DNA of 64,000 nt from Caballeronia temeraria (GCF_001544795.2 NZ_FCOI02000035.1:1-64000); one strand, 5' to 3'; shown: positions 21,401 to 28,465, numbered from the stretch's first letter. Numbers and translations: made by a program. The notes: generated by a model from the letters alone, not told the origin.

Positions 21401-24400
21401 GCTCGGCCGTGATGCCCGTCTGTCCGACATAGCCGCGCGCGAGGACGTCGCCCGCGATGTAGAGATCGCCCGCGACGCCGATCGGGCAGAGGTTCAGGAA
21501 ATCGTCGAGCACGCGAATCCGGGCCGATGCGCGCGGCGCGCCGATCGGGACCGGATGCCGCACGCGTCGCGCGAGTGTCGCCGGATAGCTCGTGACGAAC
21601 ACGCTGGTCTCGGTCGGTCCGTAGCAGTTCAGGAGCGTGATGTCCGGAAAGCGCCGCAAGACTCGCTGGAAGCTCGCGACCGAGGCCGTGTCGCCGCCGG
21701 TGAGGATCGTGCGCAAGCCGCTCAGGCATTCGAGATCTTCCGTGACGAGAAGATTGAAAAGACTCGTCGTCAGAAGGAGATTGTTCGCGCCGTGCCCGGC
21801 GATTTCGCGGCGCAGATCCGCGGGCGTCAACTGTTCGCACGAAGCGACGACGAGTTCATCGCCGCGCAATAACGCGCTCCAGATTTCGTAGCTGCTGGCG
21901 TCGAACGCAAAGGACGACTGGAACAGCACGCGTTGCGGCGGAAGGTCCAGCAGATCCATCGCCATGTCGACGATGCCCCGGTGCGTGATCTCGATGCCCT
22001 TGGGCACGCCGGACGAGCCGGACGTGTACATGACGTTGATCAGCGATTCCGGCGCGATGTCGATCGCGACGGGACCGTCGTCGCCTTCGTCGAGCAGCGC
22101 GGCGTCGATGCGCAGCGCGGCGACGGACCCGTAGCCGCCAGCGGCGCTCGCGTCGTGCAGCACGAGCGCGGTCCGCGTGTCGTCCAGCATGCGTTGCCGG
22201 CGCTCCGGCGGAAGGCCGCGATAGAGCGGCAGGTAGCATCCGCCGGCCTTCACGATGGCGAGTGTCGCGACGATCAGTTCCAGCGAACGCGTCATGTCGA
22301 CGGCAACGCGCGTCTCGCGCGCCACGCCGCGCGCCGCGAGCCGATGCGCCAGCCGGTTCGAGATCCGGTCGAGTTGTCCGTACGTCAGCGCGCGCGCGCC
22401 GTGACGCAACGCGATGGCGTGCGGCTGTCGCGCGACGATCTCTGCGAATCGCCGGGGAATAGACTGCGCTTCCCGGAGCTGCGTTTGCGATGGCGTGCCG
22501 AACGCGAGAAGCGCCGCGCGCTCCTGCGGCGCGAAAACGCCGTGATGCCCGATGCCCGCGTCGGGATCGGCGATGGCCTGATCGAGCAGGCCTTCGAACG
22601 CGGCGGCCATGCGGCGCGCCGTGTCCGGCTCGAACAGCTCGGCCGCGAATTCGAGATTGCCTTCGATGGCGCCGTAGCCATCGTCGTCGCTGCCGTGCGC
22701 GACGAGTTCGAAGGCGAGATCGAACTTCGCCGCCGCATTGCCGATGGCTCGCGGGCGCGTTGTCAGGTCTTGCAGCGAGAGTCGCGCGTCATCGTCGTAT
22801 TCGAGCGACAGCGCGACCTGGAACAACGGATGACGCGCGACGCTGCGCTCGGGATTGAGCATCTCCACGATGCTCGCGAACGGCACGTCCTGATTGGCGT
22901 AGGCGGCGAGATCGGCCTCACGCACGCGCGCGAGCAGTTCGCGAAAGCCGGGATTGCCGCTCGCATCGACGCGCAGCACCAGACTGTTCACGAAGTAGCC
23001 GACGAGGTCTTCGAGCTGCGCGTCGAAGCGGCCCTCGCCCGGCGTGCCGATGACCACGTCCGTGCCCGCGCCGAAGCGCCGCAATACCGCGACGAGCGCG
23101 CTTTGCACGACCATGAAGAGCGTGGCGTGTTGAGCCTGCGCGAAATGCGCCGCTCGACGATGCAATCGCGAACCGATGCTGAACGCGATCCGCTCGGCGC
23201 GGCCCAGCGCTTCGGCCGGCCGCGCGCGCACGCGTGGCAGCGGCAGTTCGTCCGGCAGATCGGCCAGCACGCTGCGCCAGTGGGCGAGTTGACGTTGCGC
23301 GAGACTGCCGGTGTCGCCGGGAGAGCCGAGCAGCGCGCGCTGCCAGTTCGCGAAATCGGCGTATTGCACCGGCAGCGGTGGCAGATCGGGCCGCTTGCCG
23401 CCACGCCGCGCCGCATAGGCCGACGACAGATCGCGCAGAAACGGAACGAGCGACGCGCCATCGAAAGCGATGTGATGAAAGCTGAAAATCAGCACGGCGC
23501 GATCGCTTGCACAGCGCAGAAGGCGCGCTCTGAATGGAATGCGGCTTTCGAGATCGAACGGCGCTTCGACCTCGGCGGCGATGTGGCGATCGAGTTCGCC
23601 GGGCGTTGCATCGGTCACGCCGAGCAGTTCGTCGAGCATGCTGTCGCTCGCGGGCAGGACATGCTGATACGGTCCCTCGTCGGCATGACGAAAGAGCGTG
23701 CGCAGGCTTTCGTGACGGGTGACGACATCGCGAAGCGCGAGACGCAGCGCGTGCGCATCGCACGGACCGCGGAGGTCGAAGGCGTAGGGCAGGTTGTAGG
23801 CGGCGGCCGCGCTCGCCTCTTTCCCCAGCCGCGCCAGAAACCACATGCCCTGCTGACCCGCCGACAGGCGCACGCGTTCACGCCGCGCCTGTGCCGACAA
23901 GCGCGCGCGGCGCATTCCGTGCGCGTCGAGCAGCGCCGCGAGCCTCTCGACGGTCGGCGCGCGGAACACATCGCTGACACTTGCATCGATTTGCAGAACG
24001 GCGCGTATCCGGTTCGCGAGCTGCGCGGCCAGCAACGAATGGCCGCCCGACGCGAAGAAATCATCGTGGATGCCGACAGCATCCCGCCGCAGCACCTCGG
24101 CAAACAGATGCGCGAGTTGGATCTCGACAGGCGTGCGGCCCTCGGGACCGCGAGCGGCATCGCGTCTCGCGAAGGGCAAGGCGGCGCGATCGAGCTTGCC
24201 GTTGGGCAGGAGCGGCAGCGCAGGCAGCGTGACGAAGGACGCCGGAAGCATGTAGTCCGGCATCCGGCGCGCAAGTTCGCTACGCAGCGCGGCTTCGTCG
24301 TAGCCGTCCGCGGGCACCAGAAAGGCGACGAGTGTGTCTTCTTCCAGAACGACGGCCGCCGCCGCGACATGCCGATGCGCGAGCAGCGCCGCTTCGATCT

Positions 24401-25712
24401 CGCCCGGCTCGACGCGAAAGCCGCGTATCTTGAGCTGTCGGTCGGCGCGGCCGAGATAGTCGATGTGGCCATCGCTGCGCCGCCGCGCGCGGTCTCCCGT
24501 GCGATACATCCGCGAACCGGACGGACCGTGCGGATCGGCCAGAAAGCGCTCCGCCGTGTGGCCGGGTTGCCCGATATAGCCTCTCGCCAGCCCCGCACCC
24601 GCGAGATAGAGTTCGCCCGCCTCGCCAACGGCGCAGGGCCGCAGGCGTTCATCGAGCACATAAGCCGATGTGTTCCAGATCTCGTGACCGATCGGCGCGC
24701 CGTTTGCCGTCGTGGCCACGGCGTGCAGGCTGTCGCCGCTCGCCTCCGAGGAGCCGTAGAAATTGACGAGCCGCGCATCCGGCACGCATGCCGCAAAGCG
24801 TTGCGCGAGCGCGGGCGGCAGCGTTTCGCCGCTGCATATCCAGAGCGGACAGCGGTTCAGCGCGGCGTGATCGGGCTGATCGAGCAGGGCGGCGAGCAGG
24901 CTCGGAACGACGGTGATGCGGCCGATATTCAGACGCGCGATCTCGGCCGCCAGCAGCGCCGGGTCGCGCGCGGCTTCGGCATCGGCGAGCGCGACGGTGG
25001 CGCCGGCAATCAGCGGCGCGAGCAACTCGGTAGCGCCGTCGATGAAGCTCATCGAACTTTTGGCGAGCACCGTCTCGCCAGGCGCGAACGCGTAGATGCC
25101 GGCCACCCAGCACAGGCGGTTGACGAGGCCGGCATGCAGGCCGACCACGCCCTTGGGGCGTCCCGTCGAGCCGGATGTATAGATGACATAGGCCGCATCG
25201 AGCGGTGCCGGGCGCGCGCCGGTCGCTGTCTTTCGGACGACGTGATCGCTGCCGGGCAGATCGACCCTGTGCACGATCGGTATCGTCCGCACGGTTTCGG
25301 CCAGTTCGGCCGCGAGCCGCGTATGCGTCAACACGCACGATGGCCGCGCATCGCACGACATGAACGCGAGCCGCTCCGCCGGATACGCGGGATCGAGCGG
25401 CAGATACGCCGCGCCGCTCCTGAGCACGCCGAGAATGGCCACGACCATGTCGAACGAACGGGGCAGCGCGATCGCGACGATGTCGCCCGGCCCGAGTCCA
25501 TGCGACACGAGCAGATCGCCCAGCCGGTTCGCGCGCAGGTTCAGTTCGGCGTAGCTCATCTGCCGCGTGCCTTGCAACAGCGCCGGAGCCGCCGGCGTGC
25601 GCGCGGCCTGGCGCTCCAGCAGGTCGTACACGGTGAGCGTCGTCAGCTCGTCGGCGGACCCGCGCGCCGCGCCCTGGCCGCCGGTCCCGATCTGATCGGT
25701 CAGCGCGTCCAT
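12468..25712 (-). CDS. Four-module nonribosomal peptide synthetase A-T-C-A-T-C-A-T-E-C-A-T-TE
   Basis: A 4414-residue NRPS. Approximate landmarks: A1 YTSGSTG 176, T1 GGHSLLAAQ 556, C HHIAFDG 745, A2 YTSGSSG 1229, T2 GGDSILS 1609, C HHLLIDG 1814, A3 YTSGSSG 2252, T3 GGDSILS 2622, epimerisation domain (HHLVVDGVS 2810, then TVGWFTSVHPLRI and GIGYGLLRYLN), C HHLLLDG 3285, A4 YTSGSTG 3725, T4 GGHSLRAAR 4103, thioesterase GWSFGG 4236 with a C-terminal EHDHMM His. Hand-read pocket codes are A1 IDTTISFGDK (Asp shifted from position 235 to 236, as in beta-alanine-type pockets), A2 DAYLLGCVFK (unassigned, hydrophobic), A3 DASTVAAVCK (Tyr/Phe type) and A4 DILQLGVIWK (one change from the Gly code). It starts with an A domain after only about 26 residues, so module 1 is an initiation module. 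ATG 25712 lies 3 bases after the preceding stop. Confidence 0.97.
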   Translation of the reverse strand: MDALTDQIGTGGQGAARGSADELTTLTVYDLLERQAARTPAAPALLQGTRQMSYAELNLRANRLGDLLVSHGLGPGDIVAIALPRSFDMVVAILGVLRSGAAYLPLDPAYPAERLAFMSCDARPSCVLTHTRLAAELAETVRTIPIVHRVDLPGSDHVVRKTATGARPAPLDAAYVIYTSGSTGRPKGVVGLHAGLVNRLCWVAGIYAFAPGETVLAKSSMSFIDGATELLAPLIAGATVALADAEAARDPALLAAEIARLNIGRITVVPSLLAALLDQPDHAALNRCPLWICSGETLPPALAQRFAACVPDARLVNFYGSSEASGDSLHAVATTANGAPIGHEIWNTSAYVLDERLRPCAVGEAGELYLAGAGLARGYIGQPGHTAERFLADPHGPSGSRMYRTGDRARRRSDGHIDYLGRADRQLKIRGFRVEPGEIEAALLAHRHVAAAAVVLEEDTLVAFLVPADGYDEAALRSELARRMPDYMLPASFVTLPALPLLPNGKLDRAALPFARRDAARGPEGRTPVEIQLAHLFAEVLRRDAVGIHDDFFASGGHSLLAAQLANRIRAVLQIDASVSDVFRAPTVERLAALLDAHGMRRARLSAQARRERVRLSAGQQGMWFLARLGKEASAAAAYNLPYAFDLRGPCDAHALRLALRDVVTRHESLRTLFRHADEGPYQHVLPASDSMLDELLGVTDATPGELDRHIAAEVEAPFDLESRIPFRARLLRCASDRAVLIFSFHHIAFDGASLVPFLRDLSSAYAARRGGKRPDLPPLPVQYADFANWQRALLGSPGDTGSLAQRQLAHWRSVLADLPDELPLPRVRARPAEALGRAERIAFSIGSRLHRRAAHFAQAQHATLFMVVQSALVAVLRRFGAGTDVVIGTPGEGRFDAQLEDLVGYFVNSLVLRVDASGNPGFRELLARVREADLAAYANQDVPFASIVEMLNPERSVARHPLFQVALSLEYDDDARLSLQDLTTRPRAIGNAAAKFDLAFELVAHGSDDDGYGAIEGNLEFAAELFEPDTARRMAAAFEGLLDQAIADPDAGIGHHGVFAPQERAALLAFGTPSQTQLREAQSIPRRFAEIVARQPHAIALRHGARALTYGQLDRISNRLAHRLAARGVARETRVAVDMTRSLELIVATLAIVKAGGCYLPLYRGLPPERRQRMLDDTRTALVLHDASAAGGYGSVAALRIDAALLDEGDDGPVAIDIAPESLINVMYTSGSSGVPKGIEITHRGIVDMAMDLLDLPPQRVLFQSSFAFDASSYEIWSALLRGDELVVASCEQLTPADLRREIAGHGANNLLLTTSLFNLLVTEDLECLSGLRTILTGGDTASVASFQRVLRRFPDITLLNCYGPTETSVFVTSYPATLARRVRHPVPIGAPRASARIRVLDDFLNLCPIGVAGDLYIAGDVLARGYVGQTGITAERFVADPYGGPGARMYRTGDFARWNERGELEFAGRADQQVKVRGLRIEPGEIETVLSEQPAIRACAVLAQHDGASGSRLVAYVVAEENYDERRVLAALRQRLPDYMVPAGFVRLDRLPITSNGKLDRKALPPFQARTSATRAPATPRERALTTLFADVLGLASVGADDGFFALGGDSILSIQLVSRARKAGLVLSPADVFREKTPAALAAVARDLTVEPRSDDASWPDLPASVTATLRTGNPGAAEILPLAPLQEGLFFHATFDATGPDPYIVQLVLAFEGQLEPDRLRAAVDRLVQRHEALRVSFHAVDGRVVQALRRAVQTRWRDVDLADAAQPHEALAAWLVEDREHRFDVTSAPLLRAALLRLGHGEHRLVLSLHHLLIDGWSMPVIVSELMQAYAGDALGDAPPLREQFVWLAKQDRERARNAWEAALAGLDGPTRLVANADPGAPFARQASVTGRLDAETTACLLDCARHRGLTLATFAQGAWAMLLGYRTGRNDVAFGVTAAGRPAELQDVERRVGLFINTLPLRATLHAGETVARLLERIQRDQSALLPHQHIGLTEVQARAGHGELFDTLVVVENYPAARTPCEIDGVTLAATTVNDTTHYPVSLMVTPGTELELRIDHRADRVSGHDAQRLLATLMQILRSMASQPDDLVGRIDLLSRAERDELDRWNATARPVGEDDVAARFSAQAARAPHAIAVMQDAQQLTYRELDARSNALAHCLVAQGIGAERIVALTMNRTPDVIVAMLGVLKSGGAYLPVDPHYPRERIDAMLADAQPALTLSVLPPLAGWPTHAVERAVAPGHPAYVVYTSGSSGKPKGVVVTRAGIASLVGAQAERFGITAASRVLQFASLSFDAAVSEVLVTLLHGARLVLADASLMSAERLAGLIREREITCVTLPPALLAAMDPATIPAACTIVTAGEAISADTAARWSNGRRLVNAYGPTEVTVCATMSDDLGGPVAPPIGRPVWNSQIHVLDAFLRRCGAGVSGEIYVGGAGLARGYVARPDLSAERFVANPFGAAGKRLYRTGDLGRWRADGQLEFLGRADQQIKLRGFRIEPGEIEALLMQDDGVRSCAVAVRDRQLVAYVVPAPAFDAPSLRAAVARRLPEYMVPSSFVVLDALPLTPNGKLDRKALPAPSRDVSARRVPASEREALIARLFAEVLERDGVQPDDSFFALGGDSILSIRFVSRARGAGLDLSPAHVFRHKTPAGLARIAGVLADRARASTSTSDDETGRVPATPIMRWLSARDGAIDAFSQSMRVVLPHDTRHARLVQALQAVIARHALLRARFIDAELDVPAHDADAETPLQRIDAHDWTRADVERHAALHQQASERSLALREGRVLRAVWFDRGAAGGELLLTIHHLVVDGVSWRILLDDLAQAYDLAARGEPPVLPPVPTSFRRWARHLHEEAHATRRVAELDRWRWIVSACDSPLGTRPLARTDTLATARRVSWQLDAATTARLLGSVPAMFRGGVNDVLLAAYALAVAGWRGGAGPVLLDLERHGREPGESGLDLSRTVGWFTSVHPLRIDFDDGFNPAAMLRSGPALAALVKRVKEALRALPDGGIGYGLLRYLNARTAPHLQGARAHLSFNYLGRFGASGGAWSAIGGLSLEGGDDADAPLPHAIALDAQVIDGDAGPRLHAHWTFAGGLFEETSIRDLARRWSDALHAIARLESGGLTPSDIGARLTQADIDAIEAATPGAQDILPLLPLQEGLLFHSLYDASASDPYIAQISLTLEGQVDAARLRAAADALLARHDTLRVGIRDVSGRPVQVIAGPVSAPWREADVSNAQDVGEALSALLASERERRFDLERAPLLRFMLVRTGPRRHRLVMSNHHLLLDGWSMPVVISDLMSLYAGETLDAAFPLRDQHAWIERQDKAAARAAWRDALRGVDGPTRLTRAEPGSQTTDVRTVRIALPEPLSATLAALAQRHETTVSTILQGCWAVLLARLTSREDVVFGITVSGRPAELPQIERRVGLFINTLPLRVVLDPRERWTELFRRMQAMQADRLPHQHLGLTDIIEQSGQSELFDSLLIVENYPMDALRPRSAADELTIAAIDGYDRTHYPVTLVAIPGARMALRLDCRISQFDANAAQALLDRFVRVLEQVAAAPQGAVIARDLLAPDEAQRMSAWNRTTRALAGEDVAVSFARQARRSPDAIAVEQGDVRWTYADVERRSDRFAQALIARGIGPDDLVALTLPRTPDIVVAMLGVLKSGAAFLPVDPAYPEARIAAMLADARPAWVVDRLPMPDDCNPGSAAAPACRAHHLAYVIYTSGSTGTPKGVAVSRVGLVNLLAAMQDRMGMKPGDRLLAVTTLGFDIACLELLAPLLAGATIVLAASDDVKDPRRLARLAASSRANVMQATPTLWDALLHEIETMPERPRFTLALAGGETVSARLAQRLLAHARRVIDVYGPTETTIWSTSAERAERQASPGIGRPLWNTRVHVLDRWLGRCPPGTPGDLYIAGRGLARGYVGRPGLTAERFIADPYGAPGERMYRTGDLARWSADGELEFLGRSDHQVKIRGFRVETGEAEAALRAQASVRDCAVALVDGQLAAYLVAGADFDETGVRAALARSLPDYMVPASFTTLARLPVTLNGKLDRAALPAPVRTPRRSRAPRDAREAELARLFAEALERDSVSIDDNFFALGGHSLRAARLVNRIRDTLGVDPGIRALFEAPTVALLGERLQRRDASDALAPLLPLQHASAAAPVFCVHPGYGLSWCYATLIPHLGVDVPLYGLQSPMLSGEAPPPSLAGLADRYLAHIRTIQPRGPYRLMGWSFGGLVAHQIATRLEAQGESVARVVMLDSNLPQRARHETLAPATHLGNVLAMIGYPFSETAPGALRWDRVMDHMRAIESPLAHVPQSALPALVEVTACHASLAASFRPAPLGAPVTFMRAAVTPSADSSLRAWRASARGALDIIDVPYEHDHMMRADALAVIGPIIRDLFANRVRHSE

Positions 25713-25715
25713 CGG

Positions 25716-27014
25716 TCAGTTATCCCGATTATTCGATGCCACCAATCCGCGCGCACGCAGTTCGGGAATGACGGCGCGCCCAAATTCCTCGAAGGTGCCC
25801 GGGAAATGCGTCGGCGTGATGACGAAGCCGTCGCAGCAGTCCTCGAACAACGCCTGAAGCTGATCGGCGACGTCCGCCGCGGTGCCGACAAGACGTGGCG
25901 TGCCCGTGCTGCCCGACAGCGCGATGGCGGCGTCATCGATACGAACGTCCGGTTGCGAATCGAGCAGACTGGCGAGCCACGCCAGCGTGCCGCCGGCATC
26001 GACCGCGGGCCGCTTGTGCTGCGTTTCCAGAATCGGCTGCAGGCGCGCGTCGCCGGAAACGCCGGACAGGTCGAGGCCCAGCATCGCGGCGAGATAGCTG
26101 CGCGCCGCATCCGGTGCGACGAGCGAGTCGAGATGCGCGGTGCGAGCAGCGGCGATCTCGCGGGTCTCGCCGATCACCGGTTGCACCGCCGCCATCAGGC
26201 GTATGTCGTGCGGCGAGCGTCCCATGCGCACGGCGCGCGCACGGACGTCGTCGCGCAGTTCGCGCATGGCGGCGGGCTCGCTCTGTATCGCGAAGATGAC
26301 TTCAGCCCAACGCGCCGCGAAATCGCGGCCTCGCGGCGACACGCCGGCGGCCATCAGTGTCGGGGCGCCACGGTACGGCAGCGTCAGCGGGCCGCGTATG
26401 TCGAAGTGACGGCCCTTGTGATCGATCTGCCGGATCTTGTCGGCGCGGGCATAGACGCCGGACTTCTTGTCGGCAATAAGCGCGCCTTCATCCCACGAAG
26501 ACCAGAGATCGTGACAGACCTTAAGCGTTTCTTCGGCCCGATCGTAGAGGTCGCGGTGATCGAGCGACGTCAGATGCGCGAAGTTGATGCCATTGCTAGG
26601 CCCCGCCGATGTCACGATATTCCATGCCATGCGCCCGCGACTGAAATGATTCAGTGTACTAAGCGTTCTGGCGAGATGATAAGGCTCCATATAGGTCGTG
26701 GATAAGGTGACCGTGAACCTCAGCCGGTGCGTGACGCCGATCATCGGCGAGACGAGCAGCGCGGGATCGTGACGGATGGCGCCGCTCGCGCCGCGGCTCG
26801 TCATCGTTTCCCATGCGCCGTCTTCGCCCATCGGAACGGCGAGCGATTCCGGCACGAACGCATAGTCGTAACCATAACGATCGAGGCTGCGCGCGAGATT
26901 TTCATAGAGCTCGCGATCGCAGAAATCGGTTTCGCTATAGGGATGACGCCACATGGCGCCGAAGTGGCTGCCGGGCACGAGAATGTAGGCCGAAAAGAGC
27001 ATGCGCCGGCGCAT
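25716..27014 (-). CDS. Luciferase-like FMNH2-dependent monooxygenase (NtaA/SnaA/DszA family), first gene of NRPS operon
   Basis: About 432 residues of the bacterial-luciferase-like fold, NtaA/SnaA/SoxA/DszA branch. Family features visible are an N-terminal GSHFGAMWRHP segment, TVTLSTTYMEPYHLAR, FSRGRMAWNIVTS, and SPRGRDFAARWAEVIF near the middle. These enzymes use reduced FMN from a partner reductase for N-hydroxylation, sulfone cleavage or related oxygenations. It precedes the large NRPS by 3 bases and is the promoter-proximal gene, so it probably makes or modifies a building block. Start is uncertain: GTG 27017 and ATG 27014 are adjacent and share an upstream GGAG; a later ATG at 27002 is also possible. 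The substrate cannot be read from sequence. Confidence 0.9.
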   Translation of the reverse strand: MRRRMLFSAYILVPGSHFGAMWRHPYSETDFCDRELYENLARSLDRYGYDYAFVPESLAVPMGEDGAWETMTSRGASGAIRHDPALLVSPMIGVTHRLRFTVTLSTTYMEPYHLARTLSTLNHFSRGRMAWNIVTSAGPSNGINFAHLTSLDHRDLYDRAEETLKVCHDLWSSWDEGALIADKKSGVYARADKIRQIDHKGRHFDIRGPLTLPYRGAPTLMAAGVSPRGRDFAARWAEVIFAIQSEPAAMRELRDDVRARAVRMGRSPHDIRLMAAVQPVIGETREIAAARTAHLDSLVAPDAARSYLAAMLGLDLSGVSGDARLQPILETQHKRPAVDAGGTLAWLASLLDSQPDVRIDDAAIALSGSTGTPRLVGTAADVADQLQALFEDCCDGFVITPTHFPGTFEEFGRAVIPELRARGLVASNNRDN

Positions 27015-27161
27015 CACGGTGCGGCTCCGCTTGCCGTGTCACACGTTTGTGATGCCTTGATGGAAGCATTTCCGCCAGGGTTTATGACGAACATGGGACA
27101 CCACCTTTTTACTGGTAGTCACCGGAATTTCTGCGTATATTGTTCTAGTGTGGTTGAAGTT

Positions 27162-27176
27162 GTCAATTAAGTTGAC
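27162..27176. promoter_or_regulatory. Short inverted repeat in the NRPS/short-protein divergent promoter
   Basis: GTCAA-ttaag-TTGAC forms perfect 5-base arms with a 5-base spacer, 15 bases before the plus-strand short gene and 145 bases upstream of the NRPS operon start. This 173-base divergent region must hold the NRPS operon promoter. The repeat could be an operator, or only a -35-like TTGACC context for the plus gene. I found no sequence close to a Fur box in the interval. Confidence 0.3.
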
Positions 27177-27190
27177 CTGAGGGCCAGGAA

Positions 27191-27571
27191 ATGAAAGACA
27201 ACACCGCAGTCACCGAAACTCCTCATACGGAAAGAGTTACCAGCGAACCATCCGCTGTCAGCAGCGACGCGACTTCGGTGCGACGCAGCACGAGTCCGGC
27301 CACGAACGGCGTCAAGCTCGTCGGCGAGGCATTCGTCCCCGGCGCAAGTCTTCTGATGGATGGAAACGTCGTCAACGGCGCCGCGCATGTCGCCGCGGGC
27401 ATCGGCATCAAGATGCTGTTCGGGCCGGTGGGTCTGCTGCTCGCGGCGGCCGATTCCTACTCGAAATCGGTGACGGACAAATACCTTTGGAACCACGTCA
27501 ATGACCTGGTCACGAAGGCAAAGGAAACGCGCAAGGCAAAGGCAGAAACGGCGAGCCCGCCCGCGGAATAA
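27191..27571 (+). CDS. Short conserved protein with one hydrophobic stretch, possibly DUF6072-like
   Basis: A 126-residue protein. The first 40 residues are Ser/Thr-rich and look disordered. The conserved-looking core reads KLVGEAFVPGASLLMDGNVV, then a Gly/Ala-rich hydrophobic run around IGIKMLFGPVGLLLAAADS and YSKSVTDKYLWNHV; the tail is Lys/Ala-rich. The core resembles my memory of the DUF6072 family, which I cannot verify here. It has no signal peptide and one possible membrane-associated segment. It is divergent from the NRPS operon and could be linked to it only by position. ATG 27191 is preceded by GGCCAGGAA. Confidence 0.8.
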   Translation: MKDNTAVTETPHTERVTSEPSAVSSDATSVRRSTSPATNGVKLVGEAFVPGASLLMDGNVVNGAAHVAAGIGIKMLFGPVGLLLAAADSYSKSVTDKYLWNHVNDLVTKAKETRKAKAETASPPAE

Positions 27572-27613
27572 AACCCGCGATTACCGCAGTCATCGATGAG
27601 CAAGATCTTGCGA

Positions 27614-27639
27614 ATGCGCGGGAAGAATTCGCCGCGCAT
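27614..27639. terminator. Possible hairpin between convergent genes
   Basis: ATGCGCGG and CCGCGCAT form an 8-base stem around a 10-base loop in the 91-base gap between the convergent short gene and methyltransferase gene. There is no T-run after either arm, so it is at best a weak or factor-assisted terminator. Confidence 0.3.
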
Positions 27640-27662
27640 TTGAAAGAACACGTACGCTCGTT

Positions 27663-28358
27663 TTAATGCTCGAGTCGTTGAAACACCCGAAGCTCGTGCC
27701 CATAAATCAGGCGGGGAATAAATTCATCATGCACGAGCGCGAGCTGGTGATCGCTGGCCCAGGTTTCCACGGCGCCTTCGGCGACTTGCTCCACCCACTC
27801 GCGCGTAAAAACATAGTCGTCGATGTTATGTGCCAGCCGTCGGCCGCCCGGCCGCGCGGTCATATCCTTGTAGAGCAAGACGCCACCCGGTTTGACGCGC
27901 CGGGCCGCGGCGGCGAATACATCGCTTCTGTCGCGCGGGCGCACATGGTGCAGAACGTCGATCATCGCGACAGTGTCGAACGGCCCTTCGGGCGCCTCGG
28001 CGACCGAGCGCACATGTTCGAACGTCAGGATGCTTTCCGCGTCGAGCCGCCGCGCGGCGGCGCGCGCCGATTCGAGCGGCGGCGCCATTACGTCGCAACC
28101 CACGCCCCGGCGAATCTTCTTCGTCGCGGCGAGCAGCGCGAGCAAGGAGCCCGCGCCACAGCCCACATCGAGTACTTCACCGCCGTTGCGGACGAATTGC
28201 AGCAGCTTGTCGTAAGGACAGACGTAAGGGCGCACGGCGCTCAGCCATCGCAGGGGATTGGGCGTATCGCAGTAAGCGGCATAGAAGAAGCGCCGCAACT
28301 GCGCGGGCGTTGCGGCGGCGTCGACGAAGGGAATGGAAGTAGATGCGGGAGCGAGCAT
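27663..28358 (-). CDS. Class I SAM-dependent methyltransferase
   Basis: About 231 residues with a Rossmann-type methyltransferase core: motif I VLDVGCGAGSLLAL near residue 62, the acidic ribose-binding residue in VGCDVMAP, and post-motif I AMIDVLHHVRPRD. The pattern fits the Methyltransf_11/25 type that acts on small molecules. I chose ATG 28358 (MLAPASTS...); a TTG at 28406 would extend it by 16 residues with no better ribosome site. The substrate is unknown. It is convergent with the short gene and divergent from the SPFH gene, so it is a single-gene unit. A link to the NRPS cluster is possible but unsupported. Confidence 0.88.
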   Translation of the reverse strand: MLAPASTSIPFVDAAATPAQLRRFFYAAYCDTPNPLRWLSAVRPYVCPYDKLLQFVRNGGEVLDVGCGAGSLLALLAATKKIRRGVGCDVMAPPLESARAAARRLDAESILTFEHVRSVAEAPEGPFDTVAMIDVLHHVRPRDRSDVFAAAARRVKPGGVLLYKDMTARPGGRRLAHNIDDYVFTREWVEQVAEGAVETWASDHQLALVHDEFIPRLIYGHELRVFQRLEH

Positions 28359-28465
28359 GGGTGTCTCTGCGTGTCGTCCGATCTCGTGCCTGATGTTACT
28401 ATGCAAAAAATTTCTGCGCCCGGAAAATATTCCAATTCTTCGTTATCCGAACGAGTCGATGCCAG

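Noticed and set aside
12549-21872. A 3107-codon open frame on the plus strand opposite the NRPS
   Set aside because: It is an antisense shadow: the minus strand encodes all NRPS motifs here, and this frame is Arg/His/Asp-rich with no recognisable domain. Very high GC and NRPS codon bias keep the opposite frame open.
21933-26705. A 1590-codon plus-strand open frame opposite the NRPS start and the monooxygenase
   Set aside because: Same reason: low-complexity Arg/Gly/His-rich translation crossing two real minus-strand genes.
27018-27190. A Fur-controlled siderophore promoter
   Set aside because: I looked for a GATAATGAT-type Fur box before the NRPS operon and found none; with no TonB receptor in view the siderophore idea stays a hypothesis.
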